A stretch of 13,309 nt of DNA from Firmicutes bacterium ZCTH02-B6 (GTDB lineage Bacteria > Bacillota > Limnochordia > Limnochordales > ZCTH02-B6), in contig LZRQ01000096.1 in assembly GCA_002159155.1 (NCBI GenBank), forward strand, positions 1 to 13,309, read 5' to 3'. The position numbers and the translations under genes are program-made. Shown here piece by piece: positions 13,141 through 13,309 of the stretch. Each line of letters begins with the position of its first letter. Within the stretch, counting starts at the first letter, position 1. The notes below the pieces were generated by a model, which was given only the letters and a program-made list of their open reading frames with translations, did no database searches and was not told the origin of the DNA.

Positions 13141-13309
13141 GGGCAAACGGTGCCGTCCCGCGGGAGCCGGCCGGTGCCAGGCTGGCCCGGGGCGATGCAG
13201 CGGACCTCGGGGGTCGCCGGGTGAAGGGGCATGCGATTATCGAAGCGATGTTGCTCCTTGTGGCGTTGCCCGTCCTGTTCTTCCTTTGGTTGGCGACCGA
13301 ACCGGCGGT
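13137..13309 (+). CDS. Start of a membrane-anchored protein (3' truncated by window)
   Basis: The frame opens at GTG 13137, overlapping the previous stop as GTGA, and runs off the window after 57 residues. The first 28 residues are Arg/Ala/Gly-rich. From about residue 37 a strongly hydrophobic helix follows (AMLLLVALPVLFFLWLA), a signal anchor or signal peptide. An alternative in-frame GTG at 13221 would give a conventional short n-region (VKGHAIIEAM) and may be the true start. The function cannot be told. Its position suggests a membrane component of the same secreted-protein module as the two genes upstream. Confidence 0.6.
   Translation, partial: MRANGAVPREPAGARLARGDAADLGGRRVKGHAIIEAMLLLVALPVLFFLWLATEPA

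Noticed and set aside
1..13309. CRISPR array, tRNA, rRNA or insertion sequence
   Set aside because: No regularly spaced repeats, no tRNA-like cloverleaf or rRNA stretches, and no transposase motif or terminal inverted repeats with target duplication were found.

Overview
The window reads as chromosome from a high-GC, probably thermophilic member of the Bacillota. Three things suggest this: MntR is very close to the Bacillus form, metK is preceded by a SAM-I (S-box) riboswitch with an intrinsic terminator, and AGGAGG-type ribosome binding sites occur with frequent GTG/TTG starts. The high GC and GC-rich third codon positions point to lineages such as Limnochordia, Symbiobacterium or Thermaerobacter rather than Bacillus itself. 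That placement is inference.

Layout. (1) 1-844: the 3' end of an M23 peptidase gene with its terminator, then fmdB (zinc ribbon). On the minus strand lies a tiny 28-residue hydrophobic ORF with its own sigma-A promoter, which I think has not been called before. (2) 845-2609, minus strand: a class I aminotransferase and, upstream of it, an ADP-ribose pyrophosphatase-type Nudix hydrolase. (3) 2730-7780, minus strand: a complete manganese uptake locus. It has a near-consensus promoter flanked by two MntR-like half sites, a substrate-binding protein, an ATPase, two permeases that each end in a winged-helix domain, and then mntR with all six metal ligands. (4) 7848-8492, minus strand: a membrane-anchored TlpA/ResA-like thioredoxin. 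(5) 8563-11488, plus strand: a SAM-cycle unit of promoter, SAM-I riboswitch, terminator, metK, ahcY and a strong terminator. (6) 11489-11712: a lower-GC gap with small repeats. (7) 11713-13309, plus strand: a secreted-protein operon of a beta-rich secreted protein, a two-domain Ig-like protein resembling WxL-interacting or chaperone-type proteins, and the start of a membrane-anchored protein cut by the window edge.

How the genes work together. The Mn locus is a self-contained regulatory loop: MntR senses Mn(II) and probably shuts the promoter at 7744-7772, which drives the SBP, ATPase and permeases. metK makes SAM and ahcY removes the S-adenosylhomocysteine left after methyl transfer. Both probably lie under the SAM riboswitch, so the methyl cycle is tuned to SAM. 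The last operon is an envelope or surface module of unknown function.
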